20,655 bases of DNA from a virus. Where the stretch lies: the IMG/VR virus record IMGVR_UViG_3300037070_003632, positions 1 through 20,655 of that record; one strand, written 5' to 3'. The position numbers and the translations under genes are program-made. The notes beneath the pieces were generated by a model. The model was not told the origin of the DNA, made no database searches, and saw only the letters and a program-made list of their open reading frames with translations. Below, in pieces: positions 20,080 to 20,655 of the stretch. How positions within the stretch are numbered: the stretch's first letter is position 1; each line of letters starts with the position of its first letter.

Positions 20080-20487
20080 ATGACGCTCGGGGCCATCCTC
20101 GCCATCCAGGAACACCGCGTGCGCTACCAGTTGGCGCGCTACTACGCCAAGCCCCTGCCGGAAACCCCCGAGACGGCCATCGCCTACGGCGGGGACGAAA
20201 CCTTCCACGGCACGGTCTACGGCTACGACAAGAAGAAGTGCCACTGCGCGGCCTGCCGGGAAGCCAAGCGCGTCTACTGGCAGAAGCGCCGAGCGCGGCT
20301 CCGGGTGCCGAAGGGTCATCCGCACAGCCTGTGGGGGTACCTCCAGCATCGCTGCCGGTGCGAAATCTGTGTGCAGGCCTATCGGGAGGCGGGGTATGGC
20401 CGGCGCAAACGGGAGCGGGAGGCGAAGCAGGCGATGGCCTCGGCGCAGATGACGCTCAGGCTGCAGGAGGCTACTCATGGGGCATAG
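20080..20487 (+). CDS. Protein with two tandem HG/GY/CxCxxC zinc motifs
   Basis: A 135-residue protein with GAGGA (20071-20075) four bases before the ATG. Residues 43-59 read H43-G...G48-Y49...C54-x-C56-x2-C59, and 82-97 repeat the plan as H82...G86-Y87...C92-x-C94-x2-C97, each followed by an Arg/Lys/Tyr helix (EAKRVYWQKRRARLR; QAYREAGYGRRKRER). The spacing His to first Cys is 11 and 10. Single copies of this motif are common in small phage proteins, usually presumed to bind DNA. Two in tandem with basic helices suggest nucleic-acid binding by a dimer-like chain. The remaining C-terminus is Gln/Ala-rich. Function is not demonstrated. Confidence 0.75.
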   Translation: MTLGAILAIQEHRVRYQLARYYAKPLPETPETAIAYGGDETFHGTVYGYDKKKCHCAACREAKRVYWQKRRARLRVPKGHPHSLWGYLQHRCRCEICVQAYREAGYGRRKREREAKQAMASAQMTLRLQEATHGA

Positions 20488-20655
20488 CCCGTTGCCGTGG
20501 CACGCCAATGAGCAGTGGGTCATCTCCCGCGATCTCAGTGTTGCGGCGGACTGTGGCCGCTACGTGGGCGATCAGGACGAAGCCGTGATGGACGCCAACG
20601 CCCAGTTCATCGTCACAGCCGTGAACGCGCACCACGAGCTGCTGGCGGCGCTGAT
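20477..20655 (+). CDS. Conserved small phage protein, 3' end beyond the window
   Basis: An ATG at 20477 is preceded by a perfect AGGAGG (20465-20470) six bases upstream, and the frame is open to the window end (59 codons, no stop). It begins MGHSPLPWHANEQWVISR, and near the right edge reads DANAQFIVTAVNAHHELLAAL. That Asn-Ala-x-Phe-Ile-Val-x-Ala-x-Asn-Ala-His motif is the hallmark of a very common family of small phage proteins of unknown function. It overlaps the preceding gene by 11 bases. The remaining length cannot be given. Confidence 0.75.
   Translation, partial: MGHSPLPWHANEQWVISRDLSVAADCGRYVGDQDEAVMDANAQFIVTAVNAHHELLAAL

Noticed and set aside
20238-20588. 116-codon plus-strand ORF in another frame at the right end
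   Set aside because: It overlaps the zinc-motif gene and the AGGAGG-led small gene; its sequence has shadow composition.
1-20655. CRISPR array, tRNA genes, insertion sequences or attachment sites
   Set aside because: No regularly spaced repeats, cloverleaf, transposase or integrase-linked duplication were found by eye.

Overview
The window is a stretch of a tailed double-stranded DNA phage genome with high GC (low 60s percent by eye) and strong G/C preference at third codon positions. It carries a virion-assembly block and no bacterial housekeeping genes. A large terminase, scaffold, HK97-type capsid, portal, a nozzle-like tail protein and a run of Gln/Ala/Gly-rich ejection-type proteins are present, while tape-measure, tail-tube, sheath and baseplate genes are absent. 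This points to a short-tailed (podovirus-like) phage. The host cannot be named from the sequence. The style resembles environmental (soil or water) phages known mostly from metagenomes. No integrase, tRNA, endolysin, replication gene or CRISPR array is visible, so the genome clearly continues on both sides. Layout, left to right. 1-2.8 kb: terminase large subunit (5' end cut by the window edge), a 54-residue coupled ORF, scaffold, and a 68-residue ORF. 2.81-2.97 kb: the only sizeable gap in the structural block, with a consensus TTGACA element and a leader able to fold. 2.98-6.36 kb: capsid operon with major capsid protein, probable decoration protein, a small basic ORF, a Rossmann-like enzyme-type protein, an FkbM-type methyltransferase and an unknown protein, closed by an intrinsic terminator. 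6.44-12.24 kb: portal (starting right after the terminator), a small Cys/His protein, an adaptor fused to a fibre-like domain, a nozzle-like protein and a tail-collar protein. 12.25-16.39 kb: four probable internal virion or ejection proteins. 16.4-17.04 kb: small membrane-type ORFs, the best place to look for lysis functions. 17.07-18.8 kb: a Fis-like HTH fused to a calcineurin-type phosphoesterase, then a conserved small protein and two zinc-ribbon ORFs. 18.7-19.3 kb: a minus-strand Tat-signal-like small protein head to head with a plus-strand membrane-anchored beta protein. 19.24-19.94 kb: a divergent pair of small HTH regulators around a 98-bp intergenic region, laid out like a repressor/Cro switch. 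20.08 kb to the end: a double zinc-knuckle protein and the start of a conserved small phage protein. Genes from the terminase to about 18.8 kb are almost all on the plus strand and are joined by 1-4 nt overlaps, so they are probably translated as long coupled operons. The three minus-strand ORFs all lie in the right-hand quarter. The most unusual parts are the portal placed downstream of the capsid genes behind a terminator, the adaptor-fibre fusion, the enzyme pair inside the capsid operon, the HTH-phosphoesterase with a hairpin over its start codon, and the small switch region. I did not find an obvious, complete new defence or conflict system.
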